From assembly GCA_903952785.1 (NCBI GenBank), contig CAJBHC010000090.1, positions 1 to 21,297 of the forward strand: a stretch of 21,297 bases of DNA, written 5' to 3'. This DNA comes from an uncultured bacterium (GTDB lineage: Bacteria; Patescibacteriota; Minisyncoccia; Phycocordibacterales; CAIZLB01). Every line of letters starts with the position of its first letter. The first letter of the stretch is position 1. This document shows, in pieces, positions 6,996-13,000 of the stretch. The position numbers were made by a program, and so were the translations under genes. The notes below the pieces were generated by a model. That model was not told the origin of the DNA, made no database searches, and was given only the letters and a program-made list of their open reading frames with translations.

Positions 6996-7316
6996 TTATG
7001 GCTGATACCCAGGAGAAGATGGAGAGTGGGGAGGTTCTGAAGGTTCTGAATCGATGAAATTTTGTAATATTTCTTTAATATTGTCTTCTGGTTCTATGGA
7101 CCAGTGTATTTGGCTAGTGGAACCTTGACGTCTGATAAACCCCCTTTCTTTTAATTTTTGAATAATAGGGTATAGGGTCGCCCTTGGTATTTTAGATGCT
7201 CTTACTGTTTCCGATAACATCATTGGTCCATTGTGATATAAAATAGTCAAAACTCTTATCTCTCTTTTGGATAACTGAAAAATCTTTATTCCATTTTCAT
7301 TGATTAGTATAGTCAT
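6996..7316 (-). CDS. Winged helix-turn-helix transcriptional regulator (TrmB/MarR-like)
   Basis: 106-aa predicted DNA-binding protein. The helix-turn-helix spans about residues 34-63 (MLSETVRASKIPRATLYPIIQKL) and is followed by a wing-like strand pair (GFIRRQ...QIHWSIE). The order resembles the TrmB/MarR winged-helix group. There is no sensor domain, only a short acidic helix and a Pro/Ser-rich tail. Upstream lie two copies of an 18-bp palindromic element and a promoter spaced for a leaderless message. It converges on tgt (62-nt gap, no clear terminator). Autoregulation through the palindromes is a natural guess but unproven. Confidence 0.75.
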   Translation of the reverse strand: MTILINENGIKIFQLSKREIRVLTILYHNGPMMLSETVRASKIPRATLYPIIQKLKERGFIRRQGSTSQIHWSIEPEDNIKEILQNFIDSEPSEPPHSPSSPGYQP

Positions 7317-7325
7317 TTTTTAAAA

Positions 7326-7354
7326 ATTAGAAATATTCTACTAGTGTAGAGCAA
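7326..7354 (-). promoter_or_regulatory. Promoter TTGCTC-17-TCTAAT, 9 nt before the regulator ATG
   Basis: On the minus strand TTGCTC (7354-7349), 17-bp spacer, TCTAAT (7331-7326), then 9 nt to the ATG at 7316. No Shine-Dalgarno in between. Confidence 0.6.
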
Positions 7355-7413
7355 GGATGTAAAGTTATAGATATAAAGTTATGTTGTAAAACTTTTGGGG
7401 TATTATGTAAAAG

Positions 7414-7431
7414 TGACGGAAAAACCGTCAA
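7414..7431. repeat. Palindromic element copy 1 (TGACGG-A5-CCGTCA)
   Basis: Arms TGACGG and CCGTCA, 5-bp A spacer, plus a shared trailing A. Identical to the copy at 7498-7515. On the minus strand the element supplies a TTGACG -35 that, with CATAAT at 7407-7402 (18-bp spacer), forms a second possible promoter for the regulator. Confidence 0.75.
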
Positions 7432-7497
7432 CTTTCCAAAATAGGCAGTGTCCTTGAGGGTAACTTAAGTCCTAACTTGGGGGCTAAAATAAAAAGA

Positions 7498-7515
7498 TGA
7501 CGGAAAAACCGTCAA
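7498..7515. repeat. Palindromic element copy 2 (TGACGG-A5-CCGTCA)
   Basis: Identical 18-bp copy, 84 bp from copy 1. On the minus strand it gives TTGACG-18-TATTTT (-10 at 7491-7486). As RNA it would be a hairpin followed by a T-rich stretch, so it could alternatively act as a weak terminator of the nucleotidyltransferase gene ending at 7566. Confidence 0.75.
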
Positions 7516-7565
7516 TTTTACATAAAGGGGTGAAATTTCTGGAGATGAATTTTTGCTGGGCAACA

Positions 7566-8309
7566 TCAGAAACAACTTCCCGCGATGAACTTCTCTGCCG
7601 CCTCCATATTGTCTGGACCATTTACTGATTGCCATTTTTTAAATTCGAAAGCTTTAAGTGGATAGTTTGAAAGATTTGCAAATAGTGTATGAGGTAGACC
7701 AACTTCTCCGTCTCGCGTTTCAATTTCTGGAAAATCAAAAATTTCTCGCGACAAAATATAGAATCCATTTGCAAAATAATCTAAAACTTTTTCACCGTCC
7801 TCTTTATTGTGTCGTCTGAAGCTTGTAGCAAAATTATTTTCTATATTTATTCCCCAATAGTTATGGGGCATAACAGCATGAGAAATTCCAATCCCCGGCA
7901 CGGCGCATTCCAATGCCTTTTTGATGTCTCCTTCAAGTAGTAGGTCATCGCAATTGGAAACGCAAAACACACCTTCGCCAATTATATCTTTGCAGAGCTT
8001 GAGTGCAGACAGGGTCCCTTTCTTGTGTTCCGCGTTTTGAATAATGTACGAGATGTTGTGATTTTTATAAGTATCACAAAAATATTCTTTTATCATCCAC
8101 CCCAGCTCATCATTTATTACAAAAATAATATCAGATACGTGATTTAGATATGGCAGAATGACATAATCAAGTAGGGTTTTGTTGCCAAGTTTAATCAATC
8201 CCTTAGGAATTTCTTTGGTTAGGGGATAGAAGCGGGTACCCTTTCCGGCGGCGAGGATTATCAGCTTCATTTTCTCTTTCTCTTCAGTGATTATTTTAAT
8301 TGGCTCCAT
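7566..8309 (-). CDS. Sugar-phosphate nucleotidyltransferase
   Basis: Predicted to make an NDP-sugar or related activated compound from NTP and a sugar phosphate (RmlA/GlmU-N type GT-A fold). 247 aa, a single nucleotidyltransferase domain with no acyltransferase repeat. Landmarks: the nucleotide-binding loop L19-AAGKGTR-26, the PKGLIKLG segment, and a metal-binding acidic motif SNCDDLLLEG. ATG 8309 is chosen over the internal ATG at 8270 (which begins right at the first strand, MKLIILAAG) because a TGT-TAAAAT box ends exactly 9 nt before 8309. Substrate unknown; no sugar pathway neighbours. Confidence 0.85.
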   Translation of the reverse strand: MEPIKIITEEKEKMKLIILAAGKGTRFYPLTKEIPKGLIKLGNKTLLDYVILPYLNHVSDIIFVINDELGWMIKEYFCDTYKNHNISYIIQNAEHKKGTLSALKLCKDIIGEGVFCVSNCDDLLLEGDIKKALECAVPGIGISHAVMPHNYWGINIENNFATSFRRHNKEDGEKVLDYFANGFYILSREIFDFPEIETRDGEVGLPHTLFANLSNYPLKAFEFKKWQSVNGPDNMEAAEKFIAGSCF

Positions 8310-8318
8310 ATTGACCTT

Positions 8319-8327
8319 ATTTTAACA
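8319..8327 (-). promoter_or_regulatory. Extended -10 (TGT TAAAAT) of the nucleotidyltransferase
   Basis: Minus-strand TGTTAAAAT ends 9 nt before the ATG at 8309. No good -35. It is divergent from the RNA A promoter about 50 bp away. Confidence 0.6.
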
Positions 8328-8376
8328 CATATTTTGGAGGTTTGGGTGTGAATATTTAATTAGCACGCCTTTGTGC

Positions 8377-8404
8377 TTGACAAAAATGTATAACGTGCTA
8401 TGAT
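8377..8404 (+). promoter_or_regulatory. Strong promoter TTGACA-16-(TGC)TATGAT of RNA A
   Basis: Consensus -35 TTGACA (8377-8382), 16-bp spacer, extended -10 TGCTATGAT (8396-8404). Predicted start near 8411. AGCAC/GTGCT (8362-8377) forms an inverted repeat overlapping the -35. Confidence 0.85.
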
Positions 8405-8410
8405 GTATGG

Positions 8411-8865
8411 GTCGATCAGCTGTGACCTCAGGGTTCAGTCTGTCGATGGGCGTTTCTCGGCTCCGTGCCGGATATTGCTCAAATTGTTGCCTCCCGTACC
8501 TCAGGTGGATATCACTGAGGGAAGAAAAGACCAATGGTCTTAGGGAAATAGGCATTTGATAGTCCAAACAAGTAGATGGAGGTTGATCTGGTGCCAAGAT
8601 CTGTCCAGAAGTTGACTTGTGTGCATACTCCCGCAAGGGAGTCGGTCAGAGAGCCCCCTTTTGTTTCTTCAGGGGGTGGAAATGCTAGCGGTACCGCTGG
8701 CTAGGATAAAAAGATATTTGACGGGTTAGGCAATCCCGTAAAAATCATTATCCGAATTCACATTTCGCGATATTTTGGAGGCGCCCCTGCGCCCCGGAAT
8801 GTGACAAAAGAATACTAAGCCTTGGTCGGTTTCGCTTTCGAGCGAGACCGGCCACTTTTTTTTGC
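8411..8865 (+). ncRNA. RNA A: about 450-nt structured RNA, family not recognised
   Basis: Lies between a near-consensus promoter and a strong terminator and has no credible ORF. At least nine helices can be drawn: CCTCAG/CTGAGG (8499-8520), AAGACC/GGTCTT (8527-8541), ACAAGT/ACTTGT (8568-8573 with 8615-8620) enclosing GATCT/AGATC (8585-8601), ACTCCC-GCAA-GGGAGT with a GNRA loop (8627-8642), CCCCCT/AGGGGG (8654-8676), CTAGC/GCTAG (8685-8704), GGATAA/TTATCC (8704-8709 with 8748-8753) enclosing ACGGG/CCCGT (8721-8739), TCACATT/AATGTGA (8758-8764 with 8798-8804) enclosing GGCGC/GCGCC (8780-8793). No tmRNA, RNase P, SRP or 6S signatures were found. Confidence 0.7.
8824..8863 (+). terminator. Rho-independent terminator of RNA A
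   Basis: 13-bp stem (GGTCGGTTTCGCT with AGCGAGACCGGCC) closed by a TTCG tetraloop, then AC and eight T. Confidence 0.95.
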
Positions 8866-8871
8866 CTAATT

Positions 8872-8900
8872 TTGTCTTTTAAATACGCAAATGCTATTAT
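8872..8900 (+). promoter_or_regulatory. Promoter TTGTCT-17-(TGC)TATTAT of uvrB
   Basis: -35 TTGTCT (8872-8877), 17-bp spacer, extended -10 TGCTATTAT (8892-8900), then 9 nt to the ATG at 8910. Predicts a leader of 0-4 nt. Confidence 0.8.
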
Positions 8901-8909
8901 CAATACACG

Positions 8910-11144
8910 ATGAAATCCAAAACTGATTCAAATAAGTCCAAAAAGTCCAATAAAGGTGCAAAGGTAGATAAGACCGCGGACCTTGATAAAAACTCTGGTG
9001 TTTTTCAACTCTCCACAGAATATACCCCAGCTGGAGATCAACCGCAGGCTATTTCAAAATTGCTAACAGGGCTTGATAAGGGTTTAAGATACCAAACTCT
9101 CTTCGGAGTAACAGGATCTGGAAAGACATACACAATGGCCAATGTCATTGCAAAAGTTGGAAAGCCAACCTTGGTTATTGCTCACAACAAAACTTTAGCC
9201 GCTCAATTAGCGCAAGAGTATAGGGAATTTTTTCCAAATAACGCGGTGCATTATTTTGTATCATATTATGACTACTATCAACCAGAAGCGTATATTTCCG
9301 CATCTGATACATATATAGAGAAGGAAGCTCAAATCAATGAAGAAATTGAGCGTCTTCGTCATGCTTCAACTCAGGCCTTGCTCACTCGTAAGGATGTAAT
9401 TATTGTTGCATCAGTTTCTTGTATTTATGGATTGGGGTCACCGAAGGAGTATGAGAAAGTGAATTTTAAAATTGAAAAGGGAATGAAAGCGGATAGAGGA
9501 GAATTTGTCAGACGATTAATAGGAATGTATTTTGAAAGAACAAATGCAGATCTGACGCCCGGAACTTTTAGAGCAATGGGAAATTCTATTGAAATAATGC
9601 CAGTGAGTGAGAGGGTTGTTTATAAAGTGAAGATTGAGAAAGGAGACGCTGGAGAAATAGTTTCTGAAATTACAATAATTGATGCGATAACTAGAAATAT
9701 AATTGAAGATACAAACGCTCTGTTTTTGTTCCCAGCAAAACACTTCGTCACCCCTGAAAATGAAAGAGCTCGGGCTGTTGCTGATATTAAGGCGGAGCTT
9801 GATAAGCGCCTCAAGGAATTGGACGCTGAAGGAAAAATAATTGAAGCGGAGCGCCTTCGCAGAAGAACCACATATGACTTGGCGTTAATAAAAGAAGTTG
9901 GATATTGTAATGGAATTGAAAATTACTCCCGTCACTTTTCCGGAATGGCCCCAGGTGAGGCGCCTGATACATTGCTTTCATATTTTCCACATAATGAAGA
10001 TGGGACACCTGATTTTTTGACTGTAATAGATGAGTCACACGTTGCAGTACCACAACTAAATGGAATGTTTGCAGGAGATGCATCGAGGAAAAAGAATTTG
10101 ATTGATTATGGATTTAGATTGCCTTCAGCAGCAGATAACCGACCGCTGAAGTTTAATGAGTTTGAGCAGAGAGTTGGTCAAGTTATCTTTACTACAGCCA
10201 CCCCAGGAAAGTTTGAGTTTGAATATAGTAAGCAGATTGTAGAACAAATTATTAGACCAACTGGATTAATTGATCCAGTGCTTATCGTAAAGCCGGTTAC
10301 TGCGCTCGCAAAGGCAAAGGCTAGCAAAGATGTGGATGGAAAAGTAATTCCCGCACGAGACGCTAACACCGGACAGATTTTTGATTTTATAGAAGAGGCC
10401 AAGAAGGTAATAAAAAAGAATCAGCGTGCCATTGCAACAACTTTAACAAAGAAGATGGCAGAGGATTTAACAGAATATTTAAAGGAGCAGGGGATTAAGA
10501 CGGCCTATATTCACAGTGATGTTATGACATTGGAGCGTATTCAAATTCTAACTGATTTTAGACGTGGCGTTTATGATATTTTGGTTGGAGTCAACCTTCT
10601 TCGTGAAGGATTAGACCTGCCAGAAGTATCTTTGATTGGAATCTTGGATGCTGATAAGGAGGGATTCCTAAGGTCTGAATCTGCTCTTATTCAAACAATC
10701 GGACGTGCCGCAAGAAATGTAGATGGTAGAGTTATTTTGTATGCTGATCATATGACTGGTTCAATGGAGAGATCAATTAAAGAAACCGAGAGAAGACGCG
10801 GGCTTCAACTTGCATACAATAAGGAACACGGAATCACTCCTCAGACAATTATAAAAAGAATTAATGATATTACAGACCACATTAAAAGCGAACATCAGAA
10901 GACTGTGGGCAAATTAATTCTTTTGGATGAATTGGAATTTGCAAAAAATCCGGACAAACTAATTAAGTCTAAAGAAAAGCAAATGGAAGAAGCAGTAAAG
11001 ATTTTGGATTTTGAAACAGCTGCAATTTTGCGTGATGAGATAAAAGAACTATCAGAGCGAACACTTAAAAAACAAAAGAAAGAAGCTAAAGAAAAGCGCG
11101 AAGTGAATAAGGGGTCAAGAGCAAGAAAGCAGATGTTAGAATAG
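8910..11144 (+). CDS. uvrB: UvrABC excision repair subunit B
   Basis: Helicase-like damage-verification subunit of nucleotide excision repair; loaded by UvrA, then recruits UvrC. 744 aa, versus about 670 in E. coli. The N-terminus has about 30 extra Lys/Ser/Asp-rich residues; the start is fixed by the promoter 9 nt upstream. Landmarks: Walker A G66-VTGSGKT-73, the beta-hairpin YYDYYQPEAYI used in damage probing, the VIDESH motif II, TTATPGKFE, and the motif VI region QTIGRAARN. The C-terminal UVR domain (KQMEEAVKILDFETAAILRDEI) binds UvrC, followed by a basic tail. uvrA lies 1.9 kb downstream, separated by two unrelated genes. Confidence 0.98.
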   Translation: MKSKTDSNKSKKSNKGAKVDKTADLDKNSGVFQLSTEYTPAGDQPQAISKLLTGLDKGLRYQTLFGVTGSGKTYTMANVIAKVGKPTLVIAHNKTLAAQLAQEYREFFPNNAVHYFVSYYDYYQPEAYISASDTYIEKEAQINEEIERLRHASTQALLTRKDVIIVASVSCIYGLGSPKEYEKVNFKIEKGMKADRGEFVRRLIGMYFERTNADLTPGTFRAMGNSIEIMPVSERVVYKVKIEKGDAGEIVSEITIIDAITRNIIEDTNALFLFPAKHFVTPENERARAVADIKAELDKRLKELDAEGKIIEAERLRRRTTYDLALIKEVGYCNGIENYSRHFSGMAPGEAPDTLLSYFPHNEDGTPDFLTVIDESHVAVPQLNGMFAGDASRKKNLIDYGFRLPSAADNRPLKFNEFEQRVGQVIFTTATPGKFEFEYSKQIVEQIIRPTGLIDPVLIVKPVTALAKAKASKDVDGKVIPARDANTGQIFDFIEEAKKVIKKNQRAIATTLTKKMAEDLTEYLKEQGIKTAYIHSDVMTLERIQILTDFRRGVYDILVGVNLLREGLDLPEVSLIGILDADKEGFLRSESALIQTIGRAARNVDGRVILYADHMTGSMERSIKETERRRGLQLAYNKEHGITPQTIIKRINDITDHIKSEHQKTVGKLILLDELEFAKNPDKLIKSKEKQMEEAVKILDFETAAILRDEIKELSERTLKKQKKEAKEKREVNKGSRARKQMLE

Positions 11145-11185
11145 TCGTAGACTGTTAGGATAGTCGAGCGTACTTTGCTACAACA

Positions 11186-11212
11186 GCAAAACTGTTGGGG
11201 ATGTAATTGTTT
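11186..11212 (+). repeat. Direct repeat, left copy, flanking the EamA gene
   Basis: 27 nt beginning GCAAAACTGTTGGGGATG. Matches 12283-12309 at 25 of 27 positions; weaker similarity extends about 12 nt upstream in both copies. Confidence 0.7.
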
Positions 11213-11257
11213 AAAAAACGTAAAGAATCAGAATGTTTATTGTAAATTTAGTATTTA

Positions 11258-11266
11258 TGATAGTAT
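11258..11266 (+). promoter_or_regulatory. Extended -10 (TGA TAGTAT) of the EamA gene
   Basis: Ends 8 nt before the ATG at 11275. The overlapping TATTAT (11264) is an alternative. The -35 is weak (TTGTAA at 11240). Confidence 0.45.
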
Positions 11267-11274
11267 TATAAAAT

Positions 11275-12189
11275 ATGACAACATGGCTTACATTGGCTTT
11301 TGCCGCTGCTTTTTTTAAGGCCTTTGCAACAATATCGGAAAAAGAGATTTTATTAAAAAAAGATATATTTGATTATGTTTCTGCTGGAAGCTTTTTGGTT
11401 GCAATAATTTCCACCCCATTACTTTATTTTGTTAAAGATATGTCTTTAACTTTAGAAACAATATTTTTTATATTTGCATCTTCAATATTATCTGTCACCT
11501 GCGCTTTGTCTTTGAGTTATATCGTAAAAAAGTTGGACATCAGTGAATCCAGCGCGTTAATTTCTGTTACGCCGATTATGGTTGCAATCTTTGGAGCCTT
11601 TTTGATAAAAGAGTTTTTGTCTTGGATCCAGGTTTTAGGAATCATTACCTCTTCAATTGGACTATTCGTGTTGGAATTTAAAACAAAGGGCGGTGTTGAT
11701 TCTAAAAATTTAAGAAATGAATATACCGGTCCCGTAAGTGGTAGAATCAAGATTTATACGATTTTGCTTTTAGGCCTTGTTACCTTTGGACTTTCTTCAA
11801 TTGCAGATAGATTTATAATTCACTATGTTGGAGTTGATCCATTGTTGTTTTTGGTTATCATACAATTATTTATAACTTTGAACATGTTTATCTTTGATGT
11901 TGTTAAAAATGCCTTTTCTGAAAAAGGCACCAAACAAAATAAATTTATCGACACAGGGCTTTTAATGCAAAAGGCTTTTTGGGCTAATATAATTTTTATT
12001 ATTGCTCATAGAATAGCTCATGTCTTTGCTATAAATTTGATTGCCGCAAGTATTTTAAACGCTGTAAAACAAGTTAATGTTATTGTACTTACAGTATTTG
12101 GAGGGAAAATATTTAAAGAGGAAAATTTGATTAAAAAAACTTTTGCTTGTGTGATTATTTTGGTTGGAGTAGTTATGGTTATCTTGTAG
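11275..12189 (+). CDS. EamA/DMT-family membrane transporter
   Basis: Polytopic inner-membrane protein of the drug/metabolite transporter superfamily, 304 aa, consistent with ten transmembrane helices arranged as two EamA halves (about 1-130 and 155-304). The first half ends with the typical pattern TPIMVAIFGAFLIKEFLSWIQVLGIITSSIGL; the second repeats it with VIVLTVFGGKIFKEENLIKKTFACVIILVGV. Substrate cannot be predicted. The gene is AT-rich and is bracketed by near-identical 27-nt direct repeats about 1.1 kb apart, separating uvrB from uvrA, so it may have been inserted as a unit. Confidence 0.85.
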   Translation: MTTWLTLAFAAAFFKAFATISEKEILLKKDIFDYVSAGSFLVAIISTPLLYFVKDMSLTLETIFFIFASSILSVTCALSLSYIVKKLDISESSALISVTPIMVAIFGAFLIKEFLSWIQVLGIITSSIGLFVLEFKTKGGVDSKNLRNEYTGPVSGRIKIYTILLLGLVTFGLSSIADRFIIHYVGVDPLLFLVIIQLFITLNMFIFDVVKNAFSEKGTKQNKFIDTGLLMQKAFWANIIFIIAHRIAHVFAINLIAASILNAVKQVNVIVLTVFGGKIFKEENLIKKTFACVIILVGVVMVIL

Positions 12190-12282
12190 TTTGATCTTAA
12201 TTTACACAAAATTTACATACACAATACTAGTTTGTTGATGATTCCAGTATGGGGTGTTGCTGGTGTTTATTTTACTATGGTT

Positions 12283-12309
12283 GCAAAACTATTGGGGATT
12301 TAATTGTTT
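12283..12309 (+). repeat. Direct repeat, right copy, flanking the EamA gene
   Basis: 27 nt beginning GCAAAACTATTGGGGATT, with two mismatches to 11186-11212. A shorter related core (GTAAAACTTTTGGGG) occurs at 7386-7400. Confidence 0.7.
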
Positions 12310-12368
12310 TGGTTTGCTTATTCCTGTCTTTGTAATAAAAGTGATGGAGCGGGGATAGATATGGCAAA

Positions 12369-12397
12369 GGCCACGTCGAGAGTTTCTCGCCGTGGCC
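12369..12397. other. Nested 7+5-bp hairpin
   Basis: GGCCACG/CGTGGCC outer stem, one T/C mismatch, CGAGA/TCTCG inner stem, GTT loop. GGGATA (12352-12357) and TATCCC (12419-12424) could close a larger helix around it. It lies 21 nt beyond the end of the minus-strand gene at 12418, but no real T tract follows on either strand. Confidence 0.55.
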
Positions 12398-12417
12398 TGT
12401 TGGCAAGTAAAAGACCT

Positions 12418-12819
12418 TTATCCCAGTGGTTGTTGAACCCCCTCTTTCTCAAAAGAGTTCCACCTTCGAAACACAAATTCGCACGTAGCGATAAGTCCAG
12501 CGAAGGCACGGTTTAAGGAATACATAGTTGCAGTAACTGGAGGTTGTCTTGCATATTTTGAAATTTCCCGTCCAAGTATGTCCAAGCAATCAAGCATTTC
12601 CTTGATCTGTTTGGAGACTCGTCCACTGCCATCGCCTGGTCGTCCAGATGAATATTTGAGTTCGTCTTTTGGAATATAAGACTTGATCAGGGCTATCGCC
12701 TCATTGAGGGGTGATTCGGACAGTATTCCAGTTATACGGCTTGTTTGAAAGCAGGCGAAATAAACCGCCTCGAAAACATCAAATAATACTTCCGGGTTAT
12801 CTTTGTCTAATGTTAGCAT
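12418..12819 (-). CDS. Hypothetical protein (133 aa)
   Basis: Not recognised. Predicted soluble, mostly helical (NPEVLFDVFEAVYFACFQTSR; KQIKEMLDCLDILGREISKYAR), without signal peptide or membrane segment; the central part is Gly/Arg-rich (SSGRPGDGSGR). The frame stays open upstream into uvrA on the other strand, but ATG 12819 is chosen because a good promoter at 12881-12908 would exclude the earlier codons. The leader is then about 55 nt without Shine-Dalgarno; a non-ATG start inside it is possible. Divergent from uvrA with closely packed promoters. Confidence 0.55.
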   Translation of the reverse strand: MLTLDKDNPEVLFDVFEAVYFACFQTSRITGILSESPLNEAIALIKSYIPKDELKYSSGRPGDGSGRVSKQIKEMLDCLDILGREISKYARQPPVTATMYSLNRAFAGLIATCEFVFRRWNSFEKEGVQQPLG

Positions 12820-12880
12820 GGTTTTGTTTCTGTTGGCTTGAATTTCTGCGGGTTCGGGAGTCGTTCCTAAATCCTCACAG

Positions 12881-12908
12881 ATTGTAGCACTAGAGAGGTG
12901 GAAGTCAA
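12881..12908 (-). promoter_or_regulatory. Promoter TTGACT-16-(TGC)TACAAT
   Basis: Minus strand: TTGACT (12908-12903), 16-bp spacer, extended -10 TGCTACAAT ending at 12881. Drives the 133-aa hypothetical gene and faces away from uvrA. Confidence 0.7.
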
Positions 12909-12916
12909 TTTTACCT

Positions 12917-12945
12917 TTGCTTCTTAGTCTAAAATACTCTATACT
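12917..12945 (+). promoter_or_regulatory. Promoter TTGCTT-17-TATACT of uvrA
   Basis: TTGCTT (12917-12922), 17-bp spacer, TATACT (12940-12945). Predicts a start near 12952 and a leader of about 49 nt before the ATG at 13001. Confidence 0.55.
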
Positions 12946-13000
12946 AACGGTAACGGCCAAACGAGCCGGTTTTTGTCGTTCCGTAATTACAACAATATAT

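Noticed and set aside
8446..8559. A 37-codon frame inside RNA A
   Set aside because: It runs through predicted stems, has no start-proximal promoter spacing and an unlikely composition; taken as chance.
8322..8636. Minus-strand frame of 104 codons opposite the RNA A start
   Set aside because: It is antisense to the strong RNA A promoter and 5' half, and would begin inside the structured region; no coding character.
8411..8865. RNA A as tmRNA or RNase P RNA
   Set aside because: No GGUUCGANUCC-type T arm, no complementary acceptor ends and no GGAAAGUCC or ACAGAA...GCUUA core elements were found; a covariance-model search is still needed.
12304..12516. Plus and minus frames of 60-70 codons near the nested hairpin
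   Set aside because: They mirror each other across the same hairpin-rich DNA and overlap the better-supported minus-strand gene at 12418.
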